64,000 bases of DNA from Actinomadura atramentaria DSM 43919 (GTDB taxonomy: Bacteria; Actinomycetota; Actinomycetes; Streptosporangiales; Streptosporangiaceae): the NCBI RefSeq assembly GCF_000381885.1, contig NZ_KB907218.1, positions 6,840 through 70,839 on the forward strand, given 5' to 3'. How positions within the stretch are numbered: position 1 is the first letter of the stretch; every line of letters begins with the position of its first letter. The notes below the pieces were generated by a model that worked only from the letters and a program-made list of their open reading frames with translations, did not search any database and was not told the origin of the DNA. This document shows, piece by piece, positions 25,257-34,140 of the stretch. The position numbers and the translations under genes were made by a program.

Positions 25257-26036
25257 TCAGGGACGCGGGGACGTCCAGGTGAAGGCCGGGGCACGGCGGT
25301 CGAGGAACGCGCGGACGCCCTCCGCCGCGTCGGCGCCCGCCTCGGCCTCGTCGCGCCAGTACGCGACGCGCTCGGCGTGCGGCTCCCCGGCGGCGAGGGC
25401 GTCCACGATCTCCTTGGTGGCGCGCTGCGTCAGCAGGGAGCGGGACGCGAGCGTCGCGGTGAACGCCGCGATCCGCGCGGCCAGCCCCTCGGCGGGGACG
25501 ATCTCGTCCAGCAGCCCGATCCGCAGCGCGTGCGCGGCGTCCACGAGGTCGGCGGAGAACAGCAGGTACTTGGCGGCGGACGGCCCGATCAGCCGGACGA
25601 TCCGCGCCGTCGCCGGCCCCGGGTAGACGATCCCTAGCTTGGCGGGCGTGATCCCGAACCGCGCGGACTCGGTGCCGAACCGCAGGTCGCAGGCCGCCGC
25701 GAGCTGGCAGCCGCCGCCGACGCAGAACCCGTCGATCGCCGCGATCGTCGGCTTGGGGAACGCCGCCAGGGCCTCCTCGGCGCGCGTGGACAGGTGCGCG
25801 TCGTCGCCCCGGTTGATGTCGGGCAGCTCGGAGATGTCGGCCCCGGCGCAGAAGTCGCCGCCCGCGCCGGTGAGGACGAGCACCCGCACGTCGGGGTCCT
25901 CGGCGAGCACCGCGAGGACGCCGGGCAGTTCGCGCCACATCGCGGCCGTCATCGCGTTGCGCTTCGCCGGCCGGTCGATGGTGATCGTCGCGACGCCGTC
26001 CGCGACGGCGCAGCGCAGTGCGGGCCCACCGGTCAT
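25257..26036 (-). CDS. enoyl-CoA hydratase/isomerase family protein
   Basis: A 259-residue crotonase-fold enzyme. The oxyanion-hole segments are DFCAGADI and GFCVGGGCQLAAACD, the second including the conserved Gly-Gly-Gly. The usual first catalytic Glu position is occupied by Gln in GGCQLA, so true hydratase activity is uncertain and isomerase, hydrolase or another crotonase reaction is possible. ATG at 26036 is chosen for GGAGG six bases upstream over the GTG at 26054. Probably fatty-acid or side-chain catabolism. Confidence 0.87.
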   Translation of the reverse strand: MTGGPALRCAVADGVATITIDRPAKRNAMTAAMWRELPGVLAVLAEDPDVRVLVLTGAGGDFCAGADISELPDINRGDDAHLSTRAEEALAAFPKPTIAAIDGFCVGGGCQLAAACDLRFGTESARFGITPAKLGIVYPGPATARIVRLIGPSAAKYLLFSADLVDAAHALRIGLLDEIVPAEGLAARIAAFTATLASRSLLTQRATKEIVDALAAGEPHAERVAYWRDEAEAGADAAEGVRAFLDRRAPAFTWTSPRP

Positions 26037-26282
26037 ATCGTCCCTCCCGCTCACCGCGGTCGTGTCGGCCGGCCGGGCGGCCGGCGGCGCGTCGACCCGG
26101 CGGATCGGCGCACCCGGCCGCCGTGGCCGCGTTGAGACAGACCCTAGGCCCCGCGCCCGCCGCGCCGGCGTCCGGCCCCGCCGTGTTGATCTTCACCGCG
26201 TCCGCTTACGGTCAGCGGCGGAACCCGGGGCCGGGCCGCACGATCGAAACGGAACACGACCACGCCGTCCCGGGAGAGCACG

Positions 26283-27035
26283 ATGAACCAGCGCAGGACG
26301 AACGCGGGCGGGGCCGGAAAGGCCGTCCTGCTCGCCGCGGCGGGCGCCGTCGCGGTGACGGGCTGCGGCACGAGTCGCAGCACGGGCCGCGTGGACCCGC
26401 TGCCGACCAGGACCGCGCCGGTCGCGGCCGTGAGCGGCGCGCACTGCGTCGATCCCGCCGGAGACGAGCGCCCCGCCGGGCGGGCGCGCTGGGCGGACCT
26501 GCGCGACGTCACCTGGAAACGCGCCTACGGCCAGGTCGTCGCGATGTTCACGGTCTCCGCGCCGCCCTCGGTCGAGGCGGACGCCATCTACACGACGACG
26601 TTCAGCAGGGGCGGCACGCGCGTCCCCGTGGACGCGACGCTGCGCGGCGGCCGCTGGCGCGTCACCGCGTCGGGCAAACCCGTGGCGGGCACCGTCTCGA
26701 CCAGCGGCGACGCCGTCCTGGTCACGCTCCCCACGAAGCTGGCCGGGCTCGACCTGGACGAGTCCGCGACCGTCACCGCCTCGGCGGCGGCGCACCTCAA
26801 GGGAAAGACCGTGAAGGACTCCGCGTGCCCCGCCGGATCGTCCTGGCCGCCGATCCCGTCCGCCGGATACCGGCCCTATCCGACCTATGACGACCCCGAA
26901 ACCGGCCGTCCCACCTACCGTTCCACCCGCCGACCGAAATACACGCCCTACCCCCGCCCGACCTACCGCAAACCCGTCACGCGCAAGCCCACGATCAGGC
27001 ATTCCTCCGGTTCCGGGTCGCGCCGCCGAAGGTGA
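26283..27035 (+). CDS. putative lipoprotein with basic Pro/Tyr-rich tail
   Basis: A 250-residue exported protein I cannot assign. The N-terminus ends in the lipobox VTGC (Cys28). A beta-rich domain (about 50-180) contains two cysteines, and the last about 55 residues are rich in Pro, Tyr, Thr, Arg and Lys (RPYPTYDD, TPYPRPTYRKP), a composition suited to binding anionic wall polymers. GGGAGAG precedes the ATG. Single gene. Confidence 0.7.
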   Translation: MNQRRTNAGGAGKAVLLAAAGAVAVTGCGTSRSTGRVDPLPTRTAPVAAVSGAHCVDPAGDERPAGRARWADLRDVTWKRAYGQVVAMFTVSAPPSVEADAIYTTTFSRGGTRVPVDATLRGGRWRVTASGKPVAGTVSTSGDAVLVTLPTKLAGLDLDESATVTASAAAHLKGKTVKDSACPAGSSWPPIPSAGYRPYPTYDDPETGRPTYRSTRRPKYTPYPRPTYRKPVTRKPTIRHSSGSGSRRRR

Positions 27036-27372
27036 CGGAACCCGGTCCGCCGGGGAATGCGCAGCCCCCGTTCCGTGCTGTACTGTCGGGAAAGACGCCT
27101 CGTTCTTCCGCGGAATGAGCGGACCCGGCGTCCCCCTGTCATCCGAGCCATCTGAGCGCCCGGTGAACCGAGTTCCCCGATCGTCCGCGCCGGAGACGCG
27201 CGATCCGCGTCCCCGGCCATCGCACCAAGGGGGCCGAAACCGGCTCTGCCGATCCGCCCGGGTCTCCGCGACCCGCGCCGATCCAGGGCCGACGCCGATC
27301 CACGAGCCGCATTCACTCTCGTCCTGCCGCGAAGCGCACGGGTCACGCCGCCGCCCGCGGGAAGGAAACCAG
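27036..27372 (+). other. 337-bp leader/promoter region of the rho gene
   Basis: TACTGT at 27081-27086 is a possible -10, which would give a 5' leader of about 280 nt. The palindrome TTCCGCGGAA lies at 27106-27115. The rho reading frame stays open through this region, but its residues are not Rho-like. A long leader would fit autoregulation of rho by premature termination, known for rho genes elsewhere. I see no gene. Confidence 0.4.
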
Positions 27373-28641
27373 GTGGGACGTGAATCGCCGTACCCACCCG
27401 AGAAGGGACATCCATTGCCCAGCACCATCTCCCCCGAACGCGCCGCGCCCCCCGGACCGGGGCTCCCCGCCCGGGTCCCGCGGCAGACGGCGCGGGCCGC
27501 CGCGCCCGCCGCCCCGGCCGACGCCACCGCCGCCGAGGCGACGATCCCGTTCACCGGCATCCTGTCGGTCCACGACAAGCACGCGTTCGTCCGGACGTCC
27601 GGCTACCTGCCCGGCCCCGACGACGTGTACGTCTCCCTCACCCAGGTCAGGTCCGCGCACCTGCGGCCCGGCGACGCGGTCGCCGGAACGGCCCGGCCGC
27701 CCAAGTCGAGCCGCGAGAAGTTCAACGCGCTCGTCCACGTCGAGTCCGTCAACGGGCTGCCCGCCCGCGAGGCCGCCGACCGGCCCGAGTTCGGCAAGCT
27801 GACGCCGCTGTTCCCGAACGAGCGGCTCCGCCTCGACACCGGCCCGCTCGCCACCCGCGTCATCGACCTGATGGCCCCGATCGGCAAGGGCCAGCGCGGC
27901 CTCATCGTGTCGCCGCCCAAGGTCGGCAAGACGATGATCCTCCAGGCGCTCGCCAACGCGATCACCGTCTCCGAGCCGGACGTCCACCTCATGGTCGTGC
28001 TGATCGACGAGCGCCCCGAGGAGGTCACCGACATGCGCCGCTCCATCCGCGGCGAGGTGATCCACTCGACGTTCGACCGGCCCGCCGAGGAGCACACCGC
28101 GCTCGCCGAACTGTCGGTAGAACGCGCCAAGCGGCTCGTCGAGCAGGGCCACGACGTCGTCATGCTGCTCGACTCCATCACCCGGCTCGGCCGCGCGTAC
28201 AACCTCGCCGCGCCGTCCAACAGCCGCATCCTCGCGGGCGGCGTCGCGACCACGGCGCTGTACCCGCCGAAGAAGTTCTTCGGCGCGGCCCGCAACATCG
28301 AGAACGGCGGCTCCCTGACGATCCTCGCGACCGCGCTGGTCGAGACCGGTTCCCGCATGGACGAGGTCTTCTTCGAGGAGTTCAAGGGCACCGGCAACAT
28401 GGAGCTGAAGCTCGACCGCGGCCTCGCCGACCGCCGCGTGTTCCCCGCCGTGGACCTGGACGCGTCCGGCACCCGCCGCGAGGAACTGCTGATGACGCCC
28501 GAGGAGCTGGCGCTGAACTGGCGGCTGCGCCGGGCGCTGTCCGGCCTCAGCGCGCAGCAGGCCGTCGAGCAGCTCCTCGACAAGATGAAGGGCACCAAGT
28601 CCAACGCCGAGTTCCTGCTGCGGGTGCAGCAGACGACCTGA
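27373..28641 (+). CDS. rho: transcription termination factor Rho, short form
   Basis: A 422-residue hexameric RNA helicase that terminates transcription. The primary RNA-binding OB fold spans about residues 70-130 (FTGILSVHDKHAFVRTS). The ATPase core has Walker A SPPKVGKT, Walker B DVVMLLDSITRLGRAYN and the conserved DERPEEVTDM. Unlike typical actinobacterial Rho (over 600 residues), it lacks the long basic/acidic N-terminal insert. GTG at 27373 (AAGGA upstream) and TTG at 27415 (AAGGGA upstream) are both credible starts. Being short, it may be a second Rho; the main copy could lie elsewhere. It converges on the kinase gene with a six-base gap. Confidence 0.9.
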   Translation: MGRESPYPPEKGHPLPSTISPERAAPPGPGLPARVPRQTARAAAPAAPADATAAEATIPFTGILSVHDKHAFVRTSGYLPGPDDVYVSLTQVRSAHLRPGDAVAGTARPPKSSREKFNALVHVESVNGLPAREAADRPEFGKLTPLFPNERLRLDTGPLATRVIDLMAPIGKGQRGLIVSPPKVGKTMILQALANAITVSEPDVHLMVVLIDERPEEVTDMRRSIRGEVIHSTFDRPAEEHTALAELSVERAKRLVEQGHDVVMLLDSITRLGRAYNLAAPSNSRILAGGVATTALYPPKKFFGAARNIENGGSLTILATALVETGSRMDEVFFEEFKGTGNMELKLDRGLADRRVFPAVDLDASGTRREELLMTPEELALNWRLRRALSGLSAQQAVEQLLDKMKGTKSNAEFLLRVQQTT

Positions 28642-28647
28642 GCGGCG

Positions 28648-30087
28648 TCAGCTCCGCGCGCGGAACGTCCGCAGGATCTGGTCGTAGACCCGCTGGGCCG
28701 GCGTCCACCGGTCGTCGGGGGCGGTGAACGCGAACTCGAAGCCCGGCATCCTGCTGCGCAGGCCGTGCCGCGCCGGCTCGTCGCCGCCGCCGCGCCAGGT
28801 GAACTCCCACTCGGCCGCGGCGTGCCCGAGTCCCGGCATCGCCTCCAGGCGGAGCCTGCGGTAGCCGGGGAGCACGCCCGACTCCAGCGCCGCGCGCTCG
28901 TCGCCGCGCAGGCCGCCGAGGGCGTCGCCGCGCGCCGGGACGATCCGCAGCGTCCGGCCGCCCGCCGCGTCGGTCCACTCGACGCCGTCGCGGGTCGCGC
29001 GCCGCGTCCAGCCCGCCGGGACGTCCACCGAGTACCCGGCCGGCTCCCGGTACGTCGCCGCGCGCGCCGCCCCGTCCGGGACGGCCTTCAGCGCCGCGTC
29101 GCCCTGCCCGACGGCGTTCCACCGGGCCGTCCACGCGCCGAGGACGACGGCGAGCACCGCGAACATCGCCACGCTCGTGACCGCGCCGACGCGCGGCCGC
29201 CAGGCCGCGAGCCCGACGCCGACGCGCTGCGGCCACGACACGCGCGGGTCCGGCAGCGGCGGGTTCGCGACGTCCGCGAGCAGCCGCGCGGTGTCGCGCG
29301 CGGTGAGCCGTTCCAGCGGCTCGCGGCGCAGCAGCGCGCCGATCACCGGGGTGAGCGCGCCCGCCCGGCGCGGCGGCGGGTAGTCCCCGAGCAGCACCGC
29401 GACCATCGACGCGAGCGCGTGCGCCCGCGCGAACGGTGAGACGCCCTCCACCGCCGTGTAGAGGGTGACGCCGAGCGACCACAGGTCGGACGCCTCGCCC
29501 GCGTCCTCCCCGAGCACCCGTTCCGGCGCGAGGTAGGCGGGCGATCCCTCGATCCCGGCGACGAGCGTCTCGGCGATCTGCTGGCCGCGCTCCATGTGCG
29601 TGGCGAGGCCGAAGTCGGTGAGCAGCACCCGCCCGTCGTTGGCGATGAGGATGTTGCTGGGTTTGACGTCGCGGTGCAGGATGCCCCTGCCGTGCGCGGC
29701 GCGCAGCACCGACAGCACGGCGCGTCCGATCTCGGCGGCGCGGACGGGGCTGATCGGGCCGTCTTCCGCGACGACCTCCTGCAGCGACCGGGCCCGCACG
29801 AATTCCATGACGATCCACGGCCGCCCGTCCTCGACGACCACGTCGTGGACGGCGACCACGCCCGGATGGCGCAGCGCGGCCGTCGCCCGCGCCTCGCCGA
29901 GCAGCCGCCGGCACAGGATGCGGCGCTCGCCCTCGCTCAGCCGGCCCGGCAGCCGCACCTCCTTCACGGCGACCTCGCGGTCCAGCAGCTCGTCGTGCGC
30001 GCGCCAGACCGTGCCCATCCCGCCGCGGCCCACCGCGGCGAGCAGGCGATACCGCCGGGCGAGCGGTATCAACCCTTCAAGACCCAT
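28648..30087 (-). CDS. membrane Ser/Thr protein kinase
   Basis: A 479-residue Hanks-type kinase. The glycine loop GRGGMGTVW, Lys42 (VAVKEV), catalytic HRDVKPSNIL, DFG and GSPAYLAPE are all present. One transmembrane helix (SVAMFAVLAVVLGAW, about 308-325) leads to an external domain of about 150 residues without PASTA repeats, ending YDQILRTFR. ATG at 30087 is chosen because a TATAAG -10-like box lies just upstream, suggesting a very short leader. Targets unknown; the external domain presumably senses something at the wall. Confidence 0.9.
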   Translation of the reverse strand: MGLEGLIPLARRYRLLAAVGRGGMGTVWRAHDELLDREVAVKEVRLPGRLSEGERRILCRRLLGEARATAALRHPGVVAVHDVVVEDGRPWIVMEFVRARSLQEVVAEDGPISPVRAAEIGRAVLSVLRAAHGRGILHRDVKPSNILIANDGRVLLTDFGLATHMERGQQIAETLVAGIEGSPAYLAPERVLGEDAGEASDLWSLGVTLYTAVEGVSPFARAHALASMVAVLLGDYPPPRRAGALTPVIGALLRREPLERLTARDTARLLADVANPPLPDPRVSWPQRVGVGLAAWRPRVGAVTSVAMFAVLAVVLGAWTARWNAVGQGDAALKAVPDGAARAATYREPAGYSVDVPAGWTRRATRDGVEWTDAAGGRTLRIVPARGDALGGLRGDERAALESGVLPGYRRLRLEAMPGLGHAAAEWEFTWRGGGDEPARHGLRSRMPGFEFAFTAPDDRWTPAQRVYDQILRTFRARS

Positions 30088-30166
30088 GAGCCTTATATGC
30101 ACGACTTCGGCCCCACGCGATGTCCTGACCGGCGCAATCATTTCTTGACGCGGGGCCGGAAACGCC

Positions 30167-30194
30167 GAACGGGGCGGCCGCGGCCGCCCCGTTC
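30167..30194 (-). terminator. hairpin terminator after the acyl-CoA ligase gene
   Basis: A perfect 13-bp stem, GAACGGGGCGGCC and GGCCGCCCCGTTC, with a two-base centre starts 10 bp past the ligase stop and precedes the kinase promoter on the same strand. No T tract. Confidence 0.72.
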
Positions 30195-30204
30195 CCGCGT
30201 GGAC

Positions 30205-31788
30205 CTACGCGTTGTCCGCGAACACCGCGCGCGCCCACTTGTAGTCGGACTTGCCGACTGCCGTGCGCTGCACCTCGTCCACCAGCTTGATCTGGCGCGG
30301 CAGCTTGTAGCCCGCGAGCCGCGACCGGCAGTGCTCGGTCAGCTCCTCCAGCGTCGGGCTCGTGCCCGGCCGGGGCGCGACGACGGCCGCGACGCGCTGC
30401 CCGAACCGCTCGTCGGCCAGGCCGACGACCACGACGTCGTAGACGTCCGGGTGGTCCTTCAGCGCGACCTCGACCTCCTCGGGGTACACCTTCTCGCCGC
30501 CGGTGTTGATCATCAGCGAGCCGCGGCCGAGGAGCGTGATCGTGCCGTCCTCTTCGAGCGTCGCGAAGTCGCCCGGCACCGACCAGCGCGTGCCGTTCTT
30601 GTCGGTGAAGAACGTCGACGCCGTCTTGACCGGGTCGTTGTAGTAGCCGACGGGGATGTGGCCGCTGCGGGCGAGCTTGCCGATCTCGCCGGGCTTGACG
30701 ACGTTCAGCTCGTCGTCCAGGACGGTCGTGTCCGGCTTCATCTGGAACCGGGCCGTGCCCTCCTTGCCGCCCACGGACGGCCCCGTCGCGCCGGTCTCGG
30801 ACGCGCCGTAGTTGTCGAGGAACATCACGTTCGGCAGGTGGACGCGCAGCTCGTCCTTGGCGGCGTCGGTGAGCGGCGCGCCGCCGGACGCGACGGCGAA
30901 CAGCGACGACGTGTCGTACCCGCCGCGCGCCAGCTCCTTGGCGATGGGCCGCGCCATCACGTCCCCGACGACCATCATCACGTTCGCCTGCTCGGCGGCG
31001 AGCAGCTTCAGCGCCGTCGCCGGGTCGAAGCCGTGCTCGGTGTAGAGGACGACCTTCGCGCCGCTGAACAGGCCCATGAACGCGACCCACTGCCCCGCGC
31101 CGTGCATCACGGGCGCGCAGTCGAGGACGGCCATCGCGGGCTGCTCGGCGTTCGCGGCGAGCGCGTCCGGGCTGCCGATCGGGTCGCCGAGGACGTTCCC
31201 GCCGCCGAGCGCGCCGAAGAAGATGTCCTCGCAGCGCCACTCGACGCCCTTGGGGTAACCGGTGGTTCCGCCGGTATACATGATGTAGCGGTCGTCGCTG
31301 GACCGCTCCGGGAAGTCGTCGGACGGGTCCGCGCCGGCCAGCGCCGCCTCGTACTCCACCGCGCCGGGGATCTCGTCGTCCGCGCCGTCCTCGAGCACGA
31401 TGACGTGCCGCAGCTTCGGCAGGTCTTTCCGGACCTCCTCGACGCGCGCCAGCAGCGAGCGCTCCCCGACGATCGCGACCGAGTCCGAGTCGGACAGCAC
31501 GTGGTGCAGTTCCGCCGCGACGTACCGGTAGTTCACCGGGATCGGCACGGCGCGGATCTTGAACGCGCCGAGCATCGACTCCAGCCACTCCGCGCGGTTG
31601 TAGGACAGAATCGCGACGTGCTCGCCCGCCGCGACGCCCGCGGCGGCGAGGTGGTGGCCGACCCGGCTCGCCCGCTCGTTCAGCTCGCGGTAGGTCCGGC
31701 GTTCGCCGCCCGCGACGAGCGCGGGCCGCTCCGGCCCCGCGTCGGCCAGGATCTCGAGAAGGTCGGCCAGGTTGTAACTGCGCGCCAT
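30205..31788 (-). CDS. fatty-acyl/steroid-acyl CoA ligase (FadD19-like)
   Basis: A 527-residue adenylate-forming enzyme that should activate a carboxylic acid to its CoA ester. The P-loop is YTGGTTGYPKG, the A5 motif NYGASETG, the A8 region INTGGEKVYPEEVE, and the catalytic Lys lies in TAVGKSDYKW. Motif spacing and the opening MARSYNLADLLE resemble the actinobacterial FadD19 group, which activates steroid side chains; other FadD types are possible. ATG at 31788 has GAGGA upstream; a longer frame to 31839 is not needed. An AT-richer promoter region lies upstream (about 31840-31880). Confidence 0.87.
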   Translation of the reverse strand: MARSYNLADLLEILADAGPERPALVAGGERRTYRELNERASRVGHHLAAAGVAAGEHVAILSYNRAEWLESMLGAFKIRAVPIPVNYRYVAAELHHVLSDSDSVAIVGERSLLARVEEVRKDLPKLRHVIVLEDGADDEIPGAVEYEAALAGADPSDDFPERSSDDRYIMYTGGTTGYPKGVEWRCEDIFFGALGGGNVLGDPIGSPDALAANAEQPAMAVLDCAPVMHGAGQWVAFMGLFSGAKVVLYTEHGFDPATALKLLAAEQANVMMVVGDVMARPIAKELARGGYDTSSLFAVASGGAPLTDAAKDELRVHLPNVMFLDNYGASETGATGPSVGGKEGTARFQMKPDTTVLDDELNVVKPGEIGKLARSGHIPVGYYNDPVKTASTFFTDKNGTRWSVPGDFATLEEDGTITLLGRGSLMINTGGEKVYPEEVEVALKDHPDVYDVVVVGLADERFGQRVAAVVAPRPGTSPTLEELTEHCRSRLAGYKLPRQIKLVDEVQRTAVGKSDYKWARAVFADNA

Positions 31789-31889
31789 GCCACGTCCTCG
31801 CAGGGTGGGGGTGGAGTCCGAGTCTCCCGATTCATCCACACCGGTCAGTAAGTATTCAATTGCTCGTCTGATTCGGCGTCCATGAGATG

Positions 31890-31966
31890 GGTCACACGTT
31901 TCTACCCGGAGTGACCGGGAACACCGCGTGATCCGGCCAGGCTTACACCCCTCTTATCCAGAGGGG
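31890..31966 (+). promoter_or_regulatory. inverted repeats upstream of the sigma factor gene
   Basis: Two inverted repeats lie in the 222-bp divergent region: GGTCAC (31890-31895) with GTGACC (31911-31916), and CCCCTC (31948-31953) with GAGGGG (31961-31966) around a seven-base spacer. They sit 45-120 bp before the SigE-type start and are candidate regulator sites for it or for the divergent ligase gene. No confident -35/-10 pair is seen. Confidence 0.4.
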
Positions 31967-32010
31967 AGCATGCTGTGGGGTAACGATTCGGCATCAGGCG
32001 GGGGGTAGCG

Positions 32011-32598
32011 GTGAGCGCAGGCGCGATGGCGTGGACGCCTCCCACATGGGAGGAGATCGTCAGCGAGCACTCGGCACGGGTGTTCCGGCTGGCGTACCGG
32101 CTGACCGGCGACCGGCACGACGCGGAGGACCTCACGCAGGACGTCTTCATCCGCGTCTTCCGCTCCCTGTCGTCCTACACCCCCGGCACGTTCGAGGGCT
32201 GGCTGCACCGGATCACCACCAACCTCTTCCTCGACCGCGCGCGCCGCCGCCAGCGCATCCGCTTCGACGCGCTCGCCGACGACGCCGACGACCGGCTGCG
32301 CGGCCGCGAGCCGTCGCCCGCGCAGGTCTACGACGAGAACCACCTCGACGCCGACATCGAGCGCGCGCTGGACTCCCTCGCCCCCGAATACCGGGCCGCG
32401 GTCGTCCTGTGCGACATCGAGGGCCTCTCCTACGAGGAGATCGGGGCGACGCTGGGCGTGAAGATGGGGACCGTCCGGTCCCGCATCCACCGGGGCCGCG
32501 CCCAGCTCCGCGAGGCGCTGGAGCACCGGCGCCCGGCCGGGGCCGCGCCGGGGGGCGCGGCGCCCGCCGCACGGGAGTCCGCCGTCGCCGCCGGGTGA
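32011..32598 (+). CDS. sigE: ECF sigma factor of the SigE type
   Basis: A 195-residue ECF sigma factor. Region 2 (VFRLAYRLTGDRHDAEDLTQ, then GTFEGWLHRITTNLF) and region 4 (CDIEGLSYEEIGATLGVK, then GTVRSRIHRGR) match mycobacterial and streptomycete SigE closely. SigE controls surface and oxidative stress responses. Start GTG at 32011 has GGGGG upstream; an ATG five codons in is an alternative. The usual downstream anti-sigma gene (rseA) is absent; an alpha/beta hydrolase follows after 48 bp. Confidence 0.88.
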   Translation: MSAGAMAWTPPTWEEIVSEHSARVFRLAYRLTGDRHDAEDLTQDVFIRVFRSLSSYTPGTFEGWLHRITTNLFLDRARRRQRIRFDALADDADDRLRGREPSPAQVYDENHLDADIERALDSLAPEYRAAVVLCDIEGLSYEEIGATLGVKMGTVRSRIHRGRAQLREALEHRRPAGAAPGGAAPAARESAVAAG

Positions 32599-32646
32599 CC
32601 GGACTCACAAGTGACCGCTCGGTAGCCGCTGGCCTACCCTCGGGGC

Positions 32647-33462
32647 GTGGACCTCGTCTTCGAACGCCGCGGCTCCGGCCCCCCGCTCGTGCTGCTGCAC
32701 GGCATCGGACACCGCTGGCAGGGGTGGGAGCCGGTCCTGGACCGGCTCGCCGGACACCGGGACGTCATCGCCGTCGACCTGCCGGGCTTCGGCGCGTCCC
32801 CGCCCCTTCCTGACGGCACCCCCTACACGCTCGACGCCGCGCTGGACGTCCTCGCCGCGACGTTCGCGTCGCTCGGCGTCGAACGCCCGCACATCGCGGG
32901 CAACTCGCTCGGCGGGCTGTTCGCCCTCGAAGCCGCCGACCGCGGGCTCGTCAGCTCCGTGACGGCGCTGTCCCCGGCGGGCTTCTACAACGCCGCCGAA
33001 CTGCGGTACGCGATGTCGGCGCTGCGGCTGTCGCGGCTCGCCGCCCGCGTCCCCGACCTCGTGCTGGACGGGCTGGCGCGCTCCCCGCGCCGCCGCCGCG
33101 CCATGTTCGGCATGATCTACGGCCGCCCGGACCTCATCGCCGCGGACGTCCTCGCCGCCGACGCCCGCGCCCTGCGCGACGCGGTCGGCTTCGAGCCCAC
33201 GCTGCGCGCGGGCGGCAAGGTGCGGTTCGTCGGCGAGTGCGCGGACGTCCCGGTCACGATCGCCTGGGGCACCCGCGACCGCGTCCTGCGCGCCGGGCAG
33301 GCCGTGCGGGCGCAGCAGCGCCTGCCGGACGCGCGGTTCGTCTGGCTGCGCAACTGCGGGCACGTCCCGATGGGCGACGACCCGGAACTCGTGGCGAAAG
33401 TGCTCCTCGAAGGCAGCGACCATCCGCTGCTGTCCGCCGAACGGGACAGGACTTCCGCCTGA
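32647..33462 (+). CDS. alpha/beta-fold hydrolase
   Basis: A 271-residue serine hydrolase. The HG oxyanion motif LLHGIGHRW, nucleophile elbow GNSLGG (Ser87), acid in AWGTRDRVL and His in NCGHVPM make a full triad. It lies 48 bp after the sigE-type gene and may be read with it. The substrate cannot be predicted. The GTG start is supported by the fold beginning within ten residues. Confidence 0.87.
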   Translation: MDLVFERRGSGPPLVLLHGIGHRWQGWEPVLDRLAGHRDVIAVDLPGFGASPPLPDGTPYTLDAALDVLAATFASLGVERPHIAGNSLGGLFALEAADRGLVSSVTALSPAGFYNAAELRYAMSALRLSRLAARVPDLVLDGLARSPRRRRAMFGMIYGRPDLIAADVLAADARALRDAVGFEPTLRAGGKVRFVGECADVPVTIAWGTRDRVLRAGQAVRAQQRLPDARFVWLRNCGHVPMGDDPELVAKVLLEGSDHPLLSAERDRTSA

Positions 33463-34088
33463 GGACGCGCGGGCAGGGGCCGGCCAGGCTTTCACCCGAT
33501 GAACTGCTGCCGGCCCCTTCAGCACTCTGACACCCGCAAAAGGGAAGCGCCTTCGACGCTACTCCGATCATCGCGCTCGATCCAGAGGGCCATTCGTATT
33601 TTCTGCGAGAAATGTCGGCCGCCTGCAACTTTCGCGGCGCGGACGCAGTCACGCACGCGCGACGCACCCGCTCGTGAACTGCAATTTCATGGGGTAACCG
33701 CAGGTCAGACGGCATGTTGTCGCCGCTCCACCGGCCAGAGAACCGCGCGAATGCCGCGCGGCAGATCGACTCATCACATCGTGAGCACCGAAGCGGCCGC
33801 CAATGCGCAGGATTCGGCGCTGTCGCCAATTTGCGCCGCTGGGCGCCCGGCCGGTGCGCGTCGAAATGCTCCCGGCGTGACAAAGCGCGACTCGCGAGGG
33901 CCGCGCTAATCGACGTCCCCGCGCCCGCGCACTAGATCAAGCCGGTCCATCCAAAAGCCGCCGTACGCCGATTCCCGGCGATGTGTCGGCGGGGCCACTT
34001 CCACCTGTCCCCGACGCCACGCGCCCGGACGGCTCGGCACGCCGAACCGTCGCGGGAACGTCAACGTCCGGGGGGCGGGGGGCGCGGC
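33463..34088. other. 626-bp gene-free, relatively AT-rich spacer
   Basis: From 33500 to about 33950 base composition is lower than in any flanking gene and codon bias breaks down on both strands. Open frames exist but none resembles a family. Short palindromes such as TTTCTGCGAGAAA (33599-33611) occur. It may hold a decayed gene, a small RNA or the 3' region of the hydrolase mRNA; I cannot decide. Confidence 0.4.
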
Positions 34089-34113
34089 GAAGGCCCCGGC
34101 ATGCGGGGCCTTC
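34089..34113 (-). terminator. hairpin terminator after the bldG operon
   Basis: A perfect 9-bp stem, GAAGGCCCC and GGGGCCTTC, with a seven-base loop lies 27 bp past the anti-sigma gene's stop codon on the minus strand. Confidence 0.72.
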
Positions 34114-34140
34114 GGCAGGATGTCGGCGGGGGCGCGGGGG

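Noticed and set aside
33254..33909. Open frames on both strands in the AT-richer spacer after the alpha/beta hydrolase
   Set aside because: No family resemblance, broken codon bias, and no ribosome site at the starts. Treated as non-coding.
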